NCBI GenBank assembly: GCA_012523775.1
Contig: JAAYTK010000012.1
Coordinates: forward strand, 1-55,900
Source: Clostridiales bacterium
Lineage (GTDB): Bacteria > Bacillota > Clostridia > Lachnospirales > Lachnospiraceae
Direction of reading: 5' to 3'
DNA: 55,900 bases
Below, piece by piece: positions 34,165 through 43,005 of the stretch. The notes below the pieces were generated by a model. It saw only the letters and a list, made by a program, of their open reading frames with translations, had not been told where the DNA came from and made no database searches. Both the position numbers and the translations under genes were made by a program. The stretch's first letter is position 1. Every line of letters begins with the position of its first letter.

Positions 34165-35622
34165 CTATCTTAAAATCTTTTCCTGTATCACACGCTCCAA
34201 GAACCGATACACTCTGATTGTCGATGATATGCTGAGCTTTTCATCTATGGTATGAACGCGGAACATATCAGGCCCTATTGAGACTATATCAATACCGGGC
34301 ATCTTCTCAGCTATGAGTCCACATTCCAGTCCTGCATGAATCGCTTCGACCTTCATTTCCTTGCCATGTATTTCCTTATAAATTCTCTGCAGATGTTCTC
34401 TCAGCTTGGATTCCTTTTTGAATTCCCAGGCAGGGTACTCAGAACGGACAATATATTCTCCCCCTAAGAAATCAGCCATATATTTTAATCTGTTACTTAT
34501 ATAATGCTTGTAACTGCTTTTAGAACTTCTGACTGAATTGCATATAACCGCCTGATCCTCCTCAATACGGAAGATGCCCAGGTTTAATGAGCTTTCGACG
34601 AGTCCTTCTATATCCGAGCTCATCACCTGTACTCCATAGGGTATCTGAACCAGTAGGAACAACAGTTTCTCAAAGGACACCGGATGAAGGGGATTACAAT
34701 TATCCTCACCCTTATCCTCAATAGAATACTCTAAATCCGGCTCACTGCTTTCTAATTCCTTCTTATATATTTGCATGATTTCATCGATACTTTTACTTAC
34801 ACTTTTGAAATCCTCCGGGTCAATAACCAGCTCCGCAAATGCTTCACGAGGTATGACATTGTCCTTATAACCACCCTCCATGTGAATAACGCCGAATGAA
34901 TTGTTTTCTCTTAAATCAAACAGCAGTCGTGCCATAAGCTTATTGGCATTGGTACGGTTATGAATTATATCCATACCCGAATGTCCACCCTTTAAGCCGC
35001 CTATGTTGATTTTAATTATCTTTCCGCCTTCCTCCACACGCTTCAGCGGAAGGGTACAGGTTCCGGTTAATCCCCCAGCACAGCTTGCAAGCAAATACCC
35101 TTCTTCCTCCGAATCCAAATTAATCATATATTCGGATTTTAAGCCGGAAAGATCAAGTGCCTTAGCACCGTTCATTCCAACCTCTTCATCAGTGGTAATC
35201 ACAGCCTCAATCCGTGGATGCTTCAGTTCCTCGTCTGACAGCAAAGCTAAAATATATGCCACTGCTATCCCATTGTCTGCACCAAGGGTGGTACCGTCCG
35301 CACATAGGAAATCACCGTCCACCAGAAGCTTTATTCCGTCCTTAAGAAAATCATGGGTATGTTCCTTACGCTTTTCGCAGACCATATCCATATGGCCCTG
35401 AAGCATAATAGAAGGCTCATTCTCATAACCGGGGGTGGCTTCTTTGATGATAATAACATTGTTTGCTGAATCTCTATTATACACGAATCCCTTGGACTTT
35501 GCAAAGCTTACCAGGTATTCACTAATTTCTCCTTCGTTTCCCGAGCCTCTCGGAATCTCTGAAATTTCACTGAAGTACTTAAATATTCCTTTGTAATCAA
35601 TCTTTTCCAGATATTTATTCAT
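34165..35622 (-). CDS. pepD: Aminoacyl-histidine dipeptidase PepD (M20C)
   Basis: 485 residues, the usual length for cytosolic M20C dipeptidases. Dinuclear zinc ligands can be followed: His in QGHMDMV, Asp in LGADNGIAVA, the catalytic Glu pair in TTDEEVGM, Asp in INLDSEEEG, and the final His in MFRVHTIDEKLS. A lid domain with GGHSGMDI lies between. It hydrolyses Xaa-His and other dipeptides for amino-acid salvage. It lies 55 bases after the UPF0210 gene and just before the LCP gene. No signal peptide is present. Confidence 0.93.
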   Translation of the reverse strand: MNKYLEKIDYKGIFKYFSEISEIPRGSGNEGEISEYLVSFAKSKGFVYNRDSANNVIIIKEATPGYENEPSIMLQGHMDMVCEKRKEHTHDFLKDGIKLLVDGDFLCADGTTLGADNGIAVAYILALLSDEELKHPRIEAVITTDEEVGMNGAKALDLSGLKSEYMINLDSEEEGYLLASCAGGLTGTCTLPLKRVEEGGKIIKINIGGLKGGHSGMDIIHNRTNANKLMARLLFDLRENNSFGVIHMEGGYKDNVIPREAFAELVIDPEDFKSVSKSIDEIMQIYKKELESSEPDLEYSIEDKGEDNCNPLHPVSFEKLLFLLVQIPYGVQVMSSDIEGLVESSLNLGIFRIEEDQAVICNSVRSSKSSYKHYISNRLKYMADFLGGEYIVRSEYPAWEFKKESKLREHLQRIYKEIHGKEMKVEAIHAGLECGLIAEKMPGIDIVSIGPDMFRVHTIDEKLSISSTIRVYRFLERVIQEKILR

Positions 35623-35676
35623 ATATCATGCCCTTCCTTCCTCTAATAGACGATATTATCAATCAAGGGGTTCATA

Positions 35677-37041
35677 TTAGTTCTTAAAGCTATGAATCGG
35701 GGCTGGAATTCTGCCTCCACGGTTAATGAAGTTGTCGCAGGCAAAGTCATTAACCCTCATAATCGGTGCATGACCCAGCAATCCACCGAACTCCACTCTT
35801 TCGCCGACATTCTTTCCTATTACGGGGATAATCCTTACGGCGGTTGTCTTCTGATTAACCATGCCTATGGCCATCTCATCGGCTATAATTCCTGATATTG
35901 TGCTTGCCTTTGTATCTCCCGGAATGGCAATCATATCGAGTCCTACGGAGCATACACAGGTCATAGCCTCCAGCTTTTCCAGGGTTAATGCCCCGGCCTC
36001 AACGGCATTTATCATGCCCTGGTCCTCGCTGACAGGAATAAATGCACCGCTTAAGCCTCCGACAAATGATGAAGCCATGACTCCTCCCTTTTTAACCTGG
36101 TCATTTAAGAGAGCAAGGGCAGCAGTTGTACCCGGAGCACCGGCATACTCCAGACCGATTTCCTCTAAGATATCTGCAATACTGTCTCCTACCGCCGGAG
36201 TAGGTGCCAGACTAAGATCCACGATGCCAAAGGGTACACCAAGTATCTTTGAAGATTCCTGTGCCACCAGTTGTCCGACTCTGGTTATCTTAAATGCCGT
36301 TCTTTTGATTGTTTCACAAAGAGTCTCAAAATCTGCTCCTCTTACGGATTCCAGTGCCTTCTTCACCACGCCGGGGCCACTTACACCTACATTGATTACG
36401 GCATCGCCTTCGGTTATTCCATGAAAGGCTCCTGCCATAAACGGCATGTCATCCGGCGCATTACAGAAGACGACTAATTTGGCACATCCGATAGAATCCC
36501 TGTCCTTGGTGAGCCTTGCTGTCTCCAGAATGATTTCTCCCAAAAGCTTGACGGCGTCCATATCGATACCGGTCTTTGTTGAGCCTACATTGACTGAGCT
36601 GCATACACTCTCGGTACATTGCAACGCCTTAGGTATGGATTTTATCAGAAGCTCATCGGAGGCCGTCATCGCCTTTGTGACGAGGGCCGAATAACCTCCT
36701 ATGAAATTCACTCCCACCTCATGGGCTGCTCTGTCCAGGGTCTCGGCAATAGTAACATAATCCTCAACGGTTTTACAGCACGAAGCACCTATCAGAGAAA
36801 TAGGTGTAACAGAAATTCTCTTATTGACAATCGGAATACCAAATTCTCTTTGTATCCTGTTGCCAGCGGATACAAGATCCTTAGCAACCCTCGTAATCTT
36901 TTCATAAATTCTTTGATTTACCTCTGATAAATCAGTGCCTGCACAATCCAGCAGGTTAATACCGAGGGTTATGGTTCTCACATCAAGATTTTCCTGTTCA
37001 ATCATCTTATTTGTCTCGATGACCTCATGTATATTAATCAT
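35677..37041 (-). CDS. PFL-family protein UPF0210 (DUF711)
   Basis: 454 residues, the standard length for UPF0210. Family signatures: [17 protein letters not shown] at the N-terminus, [27 protein letters not shown], and a glycine-rich C-terminal half ([19 protein letters not shown]). The fold is related to pyruvate formate-lyase barrels, but the glycyl-radical site is not evident and the reaction is unknown to me. It follows the UPF0237 ACT-domain gene by 17 bases; these two families are conserved neighbours across Firmicutes, so the ACT protein may regulate it. Confidence 0.92.
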   Translation of the reverse strand: MINIHEVIETNKMIEQENLDVRTITLGINLLDCAGTDLSEVNQRIYEKITRVAKDLVSAGNRIQREFGIPIVNKRISVTPISLIGASCCKTVEDYVTIAETLDRAAHEVGVNFIGGYSALVTKAMTASDELLIKSIPKALQCTESVCSSVNVGSTKTGIDMDAVKLLGEIILETARLTKDRDSIGCAKLVVFCNAPDDMPFMAGAFHGITEGDAVINVGVSGPGVVKKALESVRGADFETLCETIKRTAFKITRVGQLVAQESSKILGVPFGIVDLSLAPTPAVGDSIADILEEIGLEYAGAPGTTAALALLNDQVKKGGVMASSFVGGLSGAFIPVSEDQGMINAVEAGALTLEKLEAMTCVCSVGLDMIAIPGDTKASTISGIIADEMAIGMVNQKTTAVRIIPVIGKNVGERVEFGGLLGHAPIMRVNDFACDNFINRGGRIPAPIHSFKN

Positions 37042-37058
37042 GTCGCCAATTCTCCCCT

Positions 37059-37331
37059 CTATATTCTGTGCATTTTATTGAATATATCTTCATGCTGTGT
37101 CTTAATAATCACGCCGATTTCTGAGCCAATCTGGTCCAGTTCCTCAGCGATTTCGTCAAATTTCTTAGGGGACTTACTGGTGTCGACTATCATCATCATA
37201 TTAAAAAAATCCTGAATGATTGTCTGAGATATATCCAGGATATTGATGCTGTTGTTTGCCAAATAGGTGCAAACCTTAGCAATAATACCAATCTTATCCT
37301 TACCGACAACAGTTATTACAGATCTCTTCAT
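37059..37331 (-). CDS. ACT-domain protein UPF0237
   Basis: 90 residues from the ATG at 37331 (AAAGGTAAGG upstream; the longer frame to 37361 runs past the end of the YycJ-like gene and lacks conservation). A single ACT domain: [21 protein letters not shown] followed by [20 protein letters not shown], ending in a helix. The family (GcvR-like) is a small ligand-sensing regulator, with ligand unknown. It is coupled to UPF0210 downstream and begins 19 bases after the YycJ-like gene. Confidence 0.92.
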   Translation of the reverse strand: MKRSVITVVGKDKIGIIAKVCTYLANNSINILDISQTIIQDFFNMMMIVDTSKSPKKFDEIAEELDQIGSEIGVIIKTQHEDIFNKMHRI

Positions 37332-37350
37332 AAAAACCTTACCTTTCTGT

Positions 37351-38142
37351 TTATAGTACAACCAAATCAGAGCATATATCCCTATGGGCTACGCTTAGCT
37401 TAAATTCCGATGTGCCGATTCCGAGACGGGTCAGCTCACATAGTACGGTTTCATAGGCAAGCTCCTCATAATTGTTTTCCTTACTTAAATGAGCCAGGAT
37501 AATATGCTGATTCTTCTTTCCTACCAGCTTTCCGATAAGATCGGCAGATGTATCGTTGGAAAGATGCCCCCGCTCTCCCAGTATCCTCTGTTTGAGATAA
37601 TAGGGGTATCTCCCAACCATAAGCATATTAATGTCGTGATTTGCCTCTATCATCAGCAAATCAGAATCCTTTAGCTTCGACATAATATAATCATCGTATT
37701 TTCCCAAGTCAGTAGCTATGCCAACCTTCTTTTCATCAATATGCATGGTATAGCATACAGGAGCCACTGCATCGTGGGATGTTGAAAACGGCTCAATACA
37801 TATATCATCTATCTTAAACTCTTTATCAGGCTCTATATAATTATATAATTCATCGGGTATCTCACCAAGGGTCTTTATTCTTCTTAATGCCATAACCGTC
37901 TCATATGTAGCATATATAGGTATATGATATCTTCTTGCCATTACACCCAAACCTGCCACATGATCCGTATGCTCATGGGTTATCAAAATACCCTGAATCG
38001 TATCCGGATTAATATCTATTCTGCTTAGGCCACTTTCAATACGTTTTGCACTGATTCCGACATCAACAAGCAGATTAGTCCTGTCACTTCCCACATAAAT
38101 ACAATTTCCGCTGCTGCCGCTTGCAATACTGCATAATTTCAT
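37351..38142 (-). CDS. Metallo-beta-lactamase fold hydrolase, YycJ/WalJ-like
   Basis: 263 residues. It begins LCSIASGSSGNC and contains the metal motif HEHTDHVAGL near 56-65, GIATDLG, EANHD and a final H in ILAHLSKENN, the pattern of YycJ/WalJ phosphodiesterase-like proteins. In Bacillus, YycJ sits with the WalRK two-component system and is implicated in DNA metabolism; no walRK is present here. It is the first gene of a unit through UPF0237, UPF0210, pepD and LCP, with a promoter 36 bases upstream. Confidence 0.88.
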   Translation of the reverse strand: MKLCSIASGSSGNCIYVGSDRTNLLVDVGISAKRIESGLSRIDINPDTIQGILITHEHTDHVAGLGVMARRYHIPIYATYETVMALRRIKTLGEIPDELYNYIEPDKEFKIDDICIEPFSTSHDAVAPVCYTMHIDEKKVGIATDLGKYDDYIMSKLKDSDLLMIEANHDINMLMVGRYPYYLKQRILGERGHLSNDTSADLIGKLVGKKNQHIILAHLSKENNYEELAYETVLCELTRLGIGTSEFKLSVAHRDICSDLVVL

Positions 38143-38177
38143 GTCAATCTTCCCATCTTCCTATAATATTCTTATAG

Positions 38178-38206
38178 AGTATCACCCATTTAATTTCATT
38201 TGTCAA
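38178..38206 (-). promoter_or_regulatory. Promoter upstream of the YycJ-like gene
   Basis: A perfect -35 TTGACA (38206-38201), a 17-base spacer and GATACT (38183-38178, 4 of 6 matches). Just upstream, the end of coaE has a TTTTTT run preceded by a weak 5-bp stem, possibly a poor terminator. Confidence 0.55.
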
Positions 38207-38220
38207 GAAAAAACGGGTGC

Positions 38221-38811
38221 CTAATCGTTTAACAGCCTGTCGATTTGTACCTCCAGATTATGAATATCGCTGTCATTATATATAACCTTAGAATACCTCT
38301 TAAAAAAATCCTCTTCCTTGCTCTGACTTTCAAAAATCGCATCGATTTTCTTATCGTCATAGCTGCGATATTGTTTTAATCTACCCCTCCTCGTATCGGC
38401 ACTTGAGTACACATACCACACCTCATCACACACAAAATCATAACCGGATTCAATCATTAAGGCGGTTTCGATTATGCAGTAAGGAGTCTTTTTACCCTCT
38501 CTCATCCCGGCAATAATTCTCTTTACTTCAGTCAGTACATTAGGATGAGTCAGACTGTTAAGCTTTAATAGCTTTTCCTTATCCTTAAATACTATATCGG
38601 CCAGCTTATTTGCATCTATCGTGCCATCCTTATTAAGTATTTCCTCTCCGAAATATTCAACTATTCCCGGATAGCTTATCCCATCGGGCATCATCTGCTC
38701 TTTGGCTATCATGTCAGTATTAATCAGATATGCGTTATACTTCATAATCATTATATCAGCCACTAAAGACTTCCCGCTTCCGATGCCTCCTGTAATCCCG
38801 ATTACTTTCAT
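38221..38811 (-). CDS. coaE: Dephospho-CoA kinase
   Basis: 196 residues. The P-loop GITGGIGSGKS is at 5-15, a catalytic/CoA-binding segment is in INTDMIAKEQM (Asp33 region), and LTHPNVLTEV and the lid-associated RYSKVIYND complete the family pattern. It phosphorylates the 3'-hydroxyl of dephospho-CoA in the last step of CoA synthesis. It begins 16 bases after the polA stop, the usual polA-coaE pairing in Firmicutes. Confidence 0.95.
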   Translation of the reverse strand: MKVIGITGGIGSGKSLVADIMIMKYNAYLINTDMIAKEQMMPDGISYPGIVEYFGEEILNKDGTIDANKLADIVFKDKEKLLKLNSLTHPNVLTEVKRIIAGMREGKKTPYCIIETALMIESGYDFVCDEVWYVYSSADTRRGRLKQYRSYDDKKIDAIFESQSKEEDFFKRYSKVIYNDSDIHNLEVQIDRLLND

Positions 38812-38827
38812 AATATCCCCCGTTCAC

Positions 38828-41494
38828 CTACTTCGTTTCGTACCAGTTGATACCCATCTTAACCTCGGCTTCCAAAGGAACCTCCAGTTTCGCCGCGCCC
38901 TTCATTTCTTCACTTATGATTAGTCTGACCTCGTCTACTTCATCCTTATGAGTTTCGACCAGCAGCTCGTCATGAACCTGCAGAATAAGGCGGGAGCGCA
39001 TATTATTGTCTTTAAGCCTTTGATTTACACGATTCATTGCAATCTTTATAATGTCTGCCGCCGTTCCCTGGATAGGGGAATTCATAGCAACTCTTTCACC
39101 AAAGGATCTTTGCATATAATTACTGGAGCTTAGTTCGGGTATTGGTCTTCTGCGTCCGAAGAGGGTCGTTGAAAAGCCCTCCTTTTTAGCCGTTGCAACC
39201 AATCTGTCGAGATATTCCTTTATCTTTGGGTAAGTCAAAAAGTATTTATCAATAAAACGCTCTGCTTCCTTTCTGGTGATATTCAAATCCTGTCCCAGTC
39301 CGAATGAGCTTATTCCATATATTATTCCAAAATTCACTGCCTTTGCATTGTTACGCTGAAGATCGGTTACCTCCTCGAAGGGTGTATGGAATACCTCTGA
39401 CGCAGTAATCCTATGGATATCCTTTGCTTCCCTATATGCATTAATAAGACGTTCGTCCCCTGACATATGAGCCAATACTCTAAGTTCAATCTGTGAATAA
39501 TCCGCATCAAGGAACACATAGTCATCCTGTGGAATAAACACCTTTCTTATCTTTCTTCCCAACTCCATTCGGATAGGAATGTTTTGAAGATTAGGGTCAG
39601 TACTGCTTATCCTTCCTGTAGCGGCAATTGTCTGATGGAATTTACCATGAATTCTTCCGTCCTCCCTGATATAACCTGCAAGCCCGTCCGCATAGGTGGA
39701 TTTTAACTTCGTAAGCTGCCGGTATTCCAAAATCATTGATATGACCGGATGCTCACTCCTAAGCTTATCGAGTATATCTGCCGAGGTAGAATAACCTGTC
39801 TTCGTCTTCTTTGCGAATGGCAGTCTTAGCTTCTCAAATAAAATCACTCCCAGCTGCTTAGGGGAATTGATATTAAATTCTTCCCCCACCTGCTCATAAA
39901 TCTGCTTCTCCAATGAAAGAATTCCGACCTCTAGATTATCTCCGTATTCCTTCAGGGCATTCTTATTAACACGGATTCCCCTGCATTCCATGTCATAAAG
40001 GGTATATATAAGCGGAGTCTCAATCTCCTCAAACAGCTTAAGCATACCTGCCTCTTCCAACTGCTGTTTTAACCGCGGTGCAGATGCATAAGCCACATAG
40101 GAGCTAAAGCATCCATAGTTAATAAATTCCTTTGGCATAATCATCATGGCTTCCCTGAGTCCCGTCTTCCCAATCAGGTCACCGATGGAAGGAACCGTCA
40201 TTCCAAGATAATCTCTGGCGATATCATCATAATGATAGGTATCGGTTAGCGGATTAAGCAGATAAGCCGCGACCGCACTGTCAAATATCCGTGCTTTTTC
40301 ATTCGCCTTTAGAAATCCTAACTGCTCTTTAAGACCTATAACTGCAACCATAACATTATTCTCTATCAGCCTTGCGACACGGTCCATAAGATAATCGGAT
40401 GTTATCATTCCCGTGCACTGCACTAAATATATCTCTTTACCGTTTAGACATAGGGAAACACCCAAGAGCTCATCTTCACAAATAATCATATGGAGTCCCA
40501 CATATTGATCGGATGACGGCTTTATCTTATCGAATACCTGCTCTGCTTCTCCAAGCTCCATAACTGATATGAAATTATCCTCTATTCCCAGAGAATGATC
40601 TATCTCCACACTCTGGAATTTGGATAGGAGGCTCTTAAACTCCAGGTTTTTAAACCATTTATATACCTCCTCGTTATATAGGTTACCAAGTGTGGCATCC
40701 TCAATCTTAATATCCAAGTCACAGTCAACACAAATCGTGGCAAGCTTCTTGGATAAAAAAGCCAGTTCCTTATTATCCTTAAGTGCGTTGGTGACTTTAC
40801 CGGGAGAAAGCTCGTCGATATGCTCATAGAGATTCTCAATAGATTGGAACTGACCAATCAGCTTACCTGCCGTCTTTTCTCCCACTCCAGGTATACCGGG
40901 GATATTATCCGATGAATCTCCCATTAGCCCCTTTAAATCAATAAACTGCTTCGGGGTAACATTATATTTCTCCAATACATCTGCCGCCAGATAATCCTCA
41001 ATCTCTGTGCCGGTACGCTTCGTCTTAGGAATTCGTACCATGATTCTGTCGCTTGCCAGCTGTAACAAATCCCTGTCACCCGATACCACGGATACTCTAT
41101 AGCCTTCTTTTTCTCCCTGAGCAGCCAGGGTTCCAAGCACATCATCCGCTTCAAATCCCGGCTTTTCCAGCACAACAACATTCATAGCCTTTAGAACTTC
41201 CTTCATCACGGGAACCTGCTCCCTTAGCTCGTCCGGCATAGCCTTCCTCGTACCCTTATACTCGGTAAACATCTCATGCCTGAAGGTTGGATGATGAGTA
41301 TCGAAGGCGACTACCAGATAATCAGGGTTTTCTTCATCTATGATTTTATATAGAATGTGCAGGAATCCCAATATGGCATTGGTATGCTCACCCTTAGAGG
41401 TTGTCAAATCAGGAAGTCCATAAAATGCTCTGAATAATATACTATGACCATCGATTAATACCAGTTTCTTGTCCACGTTTTTCTCCTTTTCCAT
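38828..41494 (-). CDS. polA: DNA polymerase I with degenerate proofreading domain
   Basis: 888 residues. The 5' nuclease domain (about 1-290) has LIDGHSILFRAF, GFEADDVLG and a helix-hairpin-helix GVGEKTAGKL. The middle domain (about 300-480) keeps the exonuclease fold but lacks the DxE metal motif at its start (reads VGLHMI), so 3'-5' proofreading is probably lost, as in Geobacillus Pol I. The polymerase domain has motif A DADYSQIELR near 660, motif B RNNAKAVNFGIIYG near 712 and motif C QVHDELL near 840. It is in an operon with the zinc-finger membrane protein upstream (7 bases) and coaE downstream. Confidence 0.95.
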   Translation of the reverse strand: MEKEKNVDKKLVLIDGHSILFRAFYGLPDLTTSKGEHTNAILGFLHILYKIIDEENPDYLVVAFDTHHPTFRHEMFTEYKGTRKAMPDELREQVPVMKEVLKAMNVVVLEKPGFEADDVLGTLAAQGEKEGYRVSVVSGDRDLLQLASDRIMVRIPKTKRTGTEIEDYLAADVLEKYNVTPKQFIDLKGLMGDSSDNIPGIPGVGEKTAGKLIGQFQSIENLYEHIDELSPGKVTNALKDNKELAFLSKKLATICVDCDLDIKIEDATLGNLYNEEVYKWFKNLEFKSLLSKFQSVEIDHSLGIEDNFISVMELGEAEQVFDKIKPSSDQYVGLHMIICEDELLGVSLCLNGKEIYLVQCTGMITSDYLMDRVARLIENNVMVAVIGLKEQLGFLKANEKARIFDSAVAAYLLNPLTDTYHYDDIARDYLGMTVPSIGDLIGKTGLREAMMIMPKEFINYGCFSSYVAYASAPRLKQQLEEAGMLKLFEEIETPLIYTLYDMECRGIRVNKNALKEYGDNLEVGILSLEKQIYEQVGEEFNINSPKQLGVILFEKLRLPFAKKTKTGYSTSADILDKLRSEHPVISMILEYRQLTKLKSTYADGLAGYIREDGRIHGKFHQTIAATGRISSTDPNLQNIPIRMELGRKIRKVFIPQDDYVFLDADYSQIELRVLAHMSGDERLINAYREAKDIHRITASEVFHTPFEEVTDLQRNNAKAVNFGIIYGISSFGLGQDLNITRKEAERFIDKYFLTYPKIKEYLDRLVATAKKEGFSTTLFGRRRPIPELSSSNYMQRSFGERVAMNSPIQGTAADIIKIAMNRVNQRLKDNNMRSRLILQVHDELLVETHKDEVDEVRLIISEEMKGAAKLEVPLEAEVKMGINWYETK

Positions 41495-41501
41495 ACAGAT
41501 T

Positions 41502-41978
41502 CTATTCTACGGTCTGAGTCGCAGTACTGTCCTGCTGCTCCTTCAGATATCGGTTAAGCTCCTCTCTCGGCTTGTCGAACCTTTCCTCCATGAATGAGGT
41601 TCTTAAACGAAATTGACTTCTTGTAACAGTGTTTTTTTCCTCAGTAGAAATAAAATAATGATAAAAGCTAAAAAACACCGTTAAGAGGAACAAAATCATC
41701 ATCAATACGCCTTTCTTACGATAATAATTATATCTAAGATGAATTATTCTCTCCTGAGAACGGTCTATCTTTTCCCTTAGCTCCTGGCTAAAATCATCCG
41801 ACAGATTTCTATCCTCATCAAGCTGCTTCATAGCCGTTAAAAGAGCATAATAAACATCAAGCTCGTCCATACATTCCTCACAGTCCTGTATATGCTCGAT
41901 GAATTCCTCCAACTCAGCTATATCCATTTCATCATTAATAAAAGCCGTTATTGACGACTGAGCTTCCATGCAGGTCAT
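41502..41978 (-). CDS. Zinc-finger (zf-HC2) anti-sigma-like membrane protein
   Basis: 158 residues from the ATG at 41978 (AAAGGAG seven bases upstream); an ATG two codons earlier is too close to the RBS. The N-terminal 50 residues are a zf-HC2 zinc finger: MTCMEAQSSI at the start and HIQDCEECMDEL with the HxxxCxxC pattern. A linker helix, one transmembrane segment (about 93-113) and an extracytoplasmic tail follow. This is the architecture of anti-sigma factors for ECF sigma factors, but no sigma gene is adjacent; instead polA begins seven bases downstream. The target is unknown. Two TATAAT-like boxes lie upstream (near 42010-42027) without good -35 partners. Confidence 0.78.
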   Translation of the reverse strand: MTCMEAQSSITAFINDEMDIAELEEFIEHIQDCEECMDELDVYYALLTAMKQLDEDRNLSDDFSQELREKIDRSQERIIHLRYNYYRKKGVLMMILFLLTVFFSFYHYFISTEEKNTVTRSQFRLRTSFMEERFDKPREELNRYLKEQQDSTATQTVE

Positions 41979-42024
41979 ATGCATGCTCCTTTAGATAATC
42001 TAAATATTATATCTCTAATTATAC

Positions 42025-42053
42025 TTGAATTATAAAAATAATTGTGATAAAAT
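42025..42053 (+). promoter_or_regulatory. Promoter of tRNA-Leu
   Basis: TTGAAT (42025-42030), a 17-base spacer and TAAAAT (42048-42053) with an extended TGA element just before it. The tRNA starts 15 bases downstream. Confidence 0.7.
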
Positions 42054-42068
42054 TAACCACGTTACTAA

Positions 42069-42152
42069 GCGGATGTGGCGGAATGGCAGACGCAGCAGAC
42101 TCAAAATCTGCCGAGCATAACACTCGTGAGGGTTCGAGTCCCTCCATCCGCA
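42069..42152 (+). tRNA. tRNA-Leu (anticodon CAA)
   Basis: 84 bases. The acceptor stem GCGGATG pairs with CATCCGC (42145-42151), with discriminator A at 42152. The anticodon loop CTCAAAA gives CAA, reading UUG. A long class II variable arm (CGAGCATAACACTCG) is typical of Leu, and the T arm GGGTTCGAGTCCC is intact. The 3' CCA is not encoded. It is a single tRNA, not part of a cluster, with its own promoter and terminator. Confidence 0.96.
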
Positions 42153-42164
42153 GTATATATAAAT

Positions 42165-42202
42165 CCTCAGAACCTTGTAAAATAGGCTTCGGGGGTTTTT
42201 TT
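42165..42202 (+). terminator. Terminator after tRNA-Leu
   Basis: An imperfect 11-bp stem (42165-42175 with 42184-42194; two mismatches and some G-U pairs), followed by seven T (42196-42202). Confidence 0.65.
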
Positions 42203-42220
42203 ATTGCTCTGTAAAGCTGA

Positions 42221-42319
42221 TTACTTGTGAGAGTTCAACACTGCATCTGTACTAATAATATCCTTTTCCTCTAATAATTGCAATAACTCTAAATTAGATA
42301 AATAATATAACGTAAAAAT
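42221..42319 (-). pseudogene. Possible short gene remnant
   Basis: A minus-strand frame open for 32 codons between two stops, without a start codon or RBS. It reads as a protein-like amphipathic segment (LSNLELLQLLEEKDIISTD and so on) resembling the end of a small helical protein. In A/T-rich DNA such a frame could arise by chance, so this is only a suggestion. The rest of the gap between the tRNA terminator and the Nudix terminator holds nothing else I can identify. Confidence 0.15.
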
Positions 42320-42353
42320 TTAATTTACCATTTACACTCATACTTACGAAAAC

Positions 42354-42387
42354 AAAAACAGGGACTATTCCTTATGGAATGTCCCTG
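42354..42387 (-). terminator. Intrinsic terminator of the Nudix gene
   Basis: On the minus strand, a 12-bp stem (CAGGGAC plus ATTCC, with one bulged A, arms 42387-42376 and 42371-42359) with loop ATAA, followed by TTTTT. Confidence 0.85.
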
Positions 42388-42395
42388 CTTGGTTT

Positions 42396-42848
42396 TTAGA
42401 AATATTTTTTGTTACCCCAGAGATTACCTTTTTTGAGATCGATATACTCATTGTAGGCTCGTTCTAAGATCTGCTTTTCATTGGCAAACTTTAACAAATG
42501 ATAAGCCTCATGATATTTGTAATACCCTGAGTCCATAAAATATTCTTCCCGTTGTGGTTTGCTGTAATAGCTATCAGACATCATTAAATACCAATGAACA
42601 TCCTTCAATACTGTATTGTGTGGGGTGCTGAAGGAATACTGGCTTTTTCCGACATATTTAATTATGGAAGCATTCGTACCGGCTTCCTCTCTGACTTCTC
42701 GGATCGCCGTTTCCTTATATTCTTCGCCTTCTTCTACTGTTCCCTTTGGTAACACCCACCCCTCATATTTGTTCTTATAATTCTTATACAGTAATAGAAT
42801 TTTTCCTCTGAATATAACTACACCACCACAGCTCGTTGCCTCTACCAT
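42396..42848 (-). CDS. Nudix hydrolase
   Basis: 150 residues from the ATG at 42848 with GGAGG seven bases upstream; an earlier ATG ten codons before lacks a fitting RBS. The Nudix box GX5EX7REUXEEXG is complete (GTVEEGEEYKETAIREVREEAG), preceded by WVLPKG, so the enzyme should be active on a nucleoside diphosphate linked to another moiety. The substrate cannot be told; the WVLPKG form and size are seen in diadenosine-polyphosphate and other house-cleaning hydrolases. Monocistronic, with its own promoter and terminator. Confidence 0.9.
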   Translation of the reverse strand: MVEATSCGGVVIFRGKILLLYKNYKNKYEGWVLPKGTVEEGEEYKETAIREVREEAGTNASIIKYVGKSQYSFSTPHNTVLKDVHWYLMMSDSYYSKPQREEYFMDSGYYKYHEAYHLLKFANEKQILERAYNEYIDLKKGNLWGNKKYF

Positions 42849-42892
42849 CGCAATTCCTCCTGCTTTTTGGTGTGTCATCTTTAACTATCTAC

Positions 42893-42921
42893 AGTATACA
42901 TCAATTTAGCCATTATATCAA
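42893..42921 (-). promoter_or_regulatory. Promoter of the Nudix gene
   Basis: On the minus strand, TTGATA (42921-42916), a 17-base spacer and TATACT (42898-42893). The leader before the ATG at 42848 is about 38 bases. Confidence 0.72.
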
Positions 42922-43005
42922 CTTGTTTTATAAAATATCCCACAAAAGAATTCTGTAAATATGACACTATACACACCTTAAAACAGTCTGCATATTTTCT
43001 ATTCA

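Noticed and set aside
38828..41494. Frameshifted short frames inside polA on both strands
   Set aside because: They are out-of-frame shadows; the 888-codon frame is intact with all polymerase motifs.
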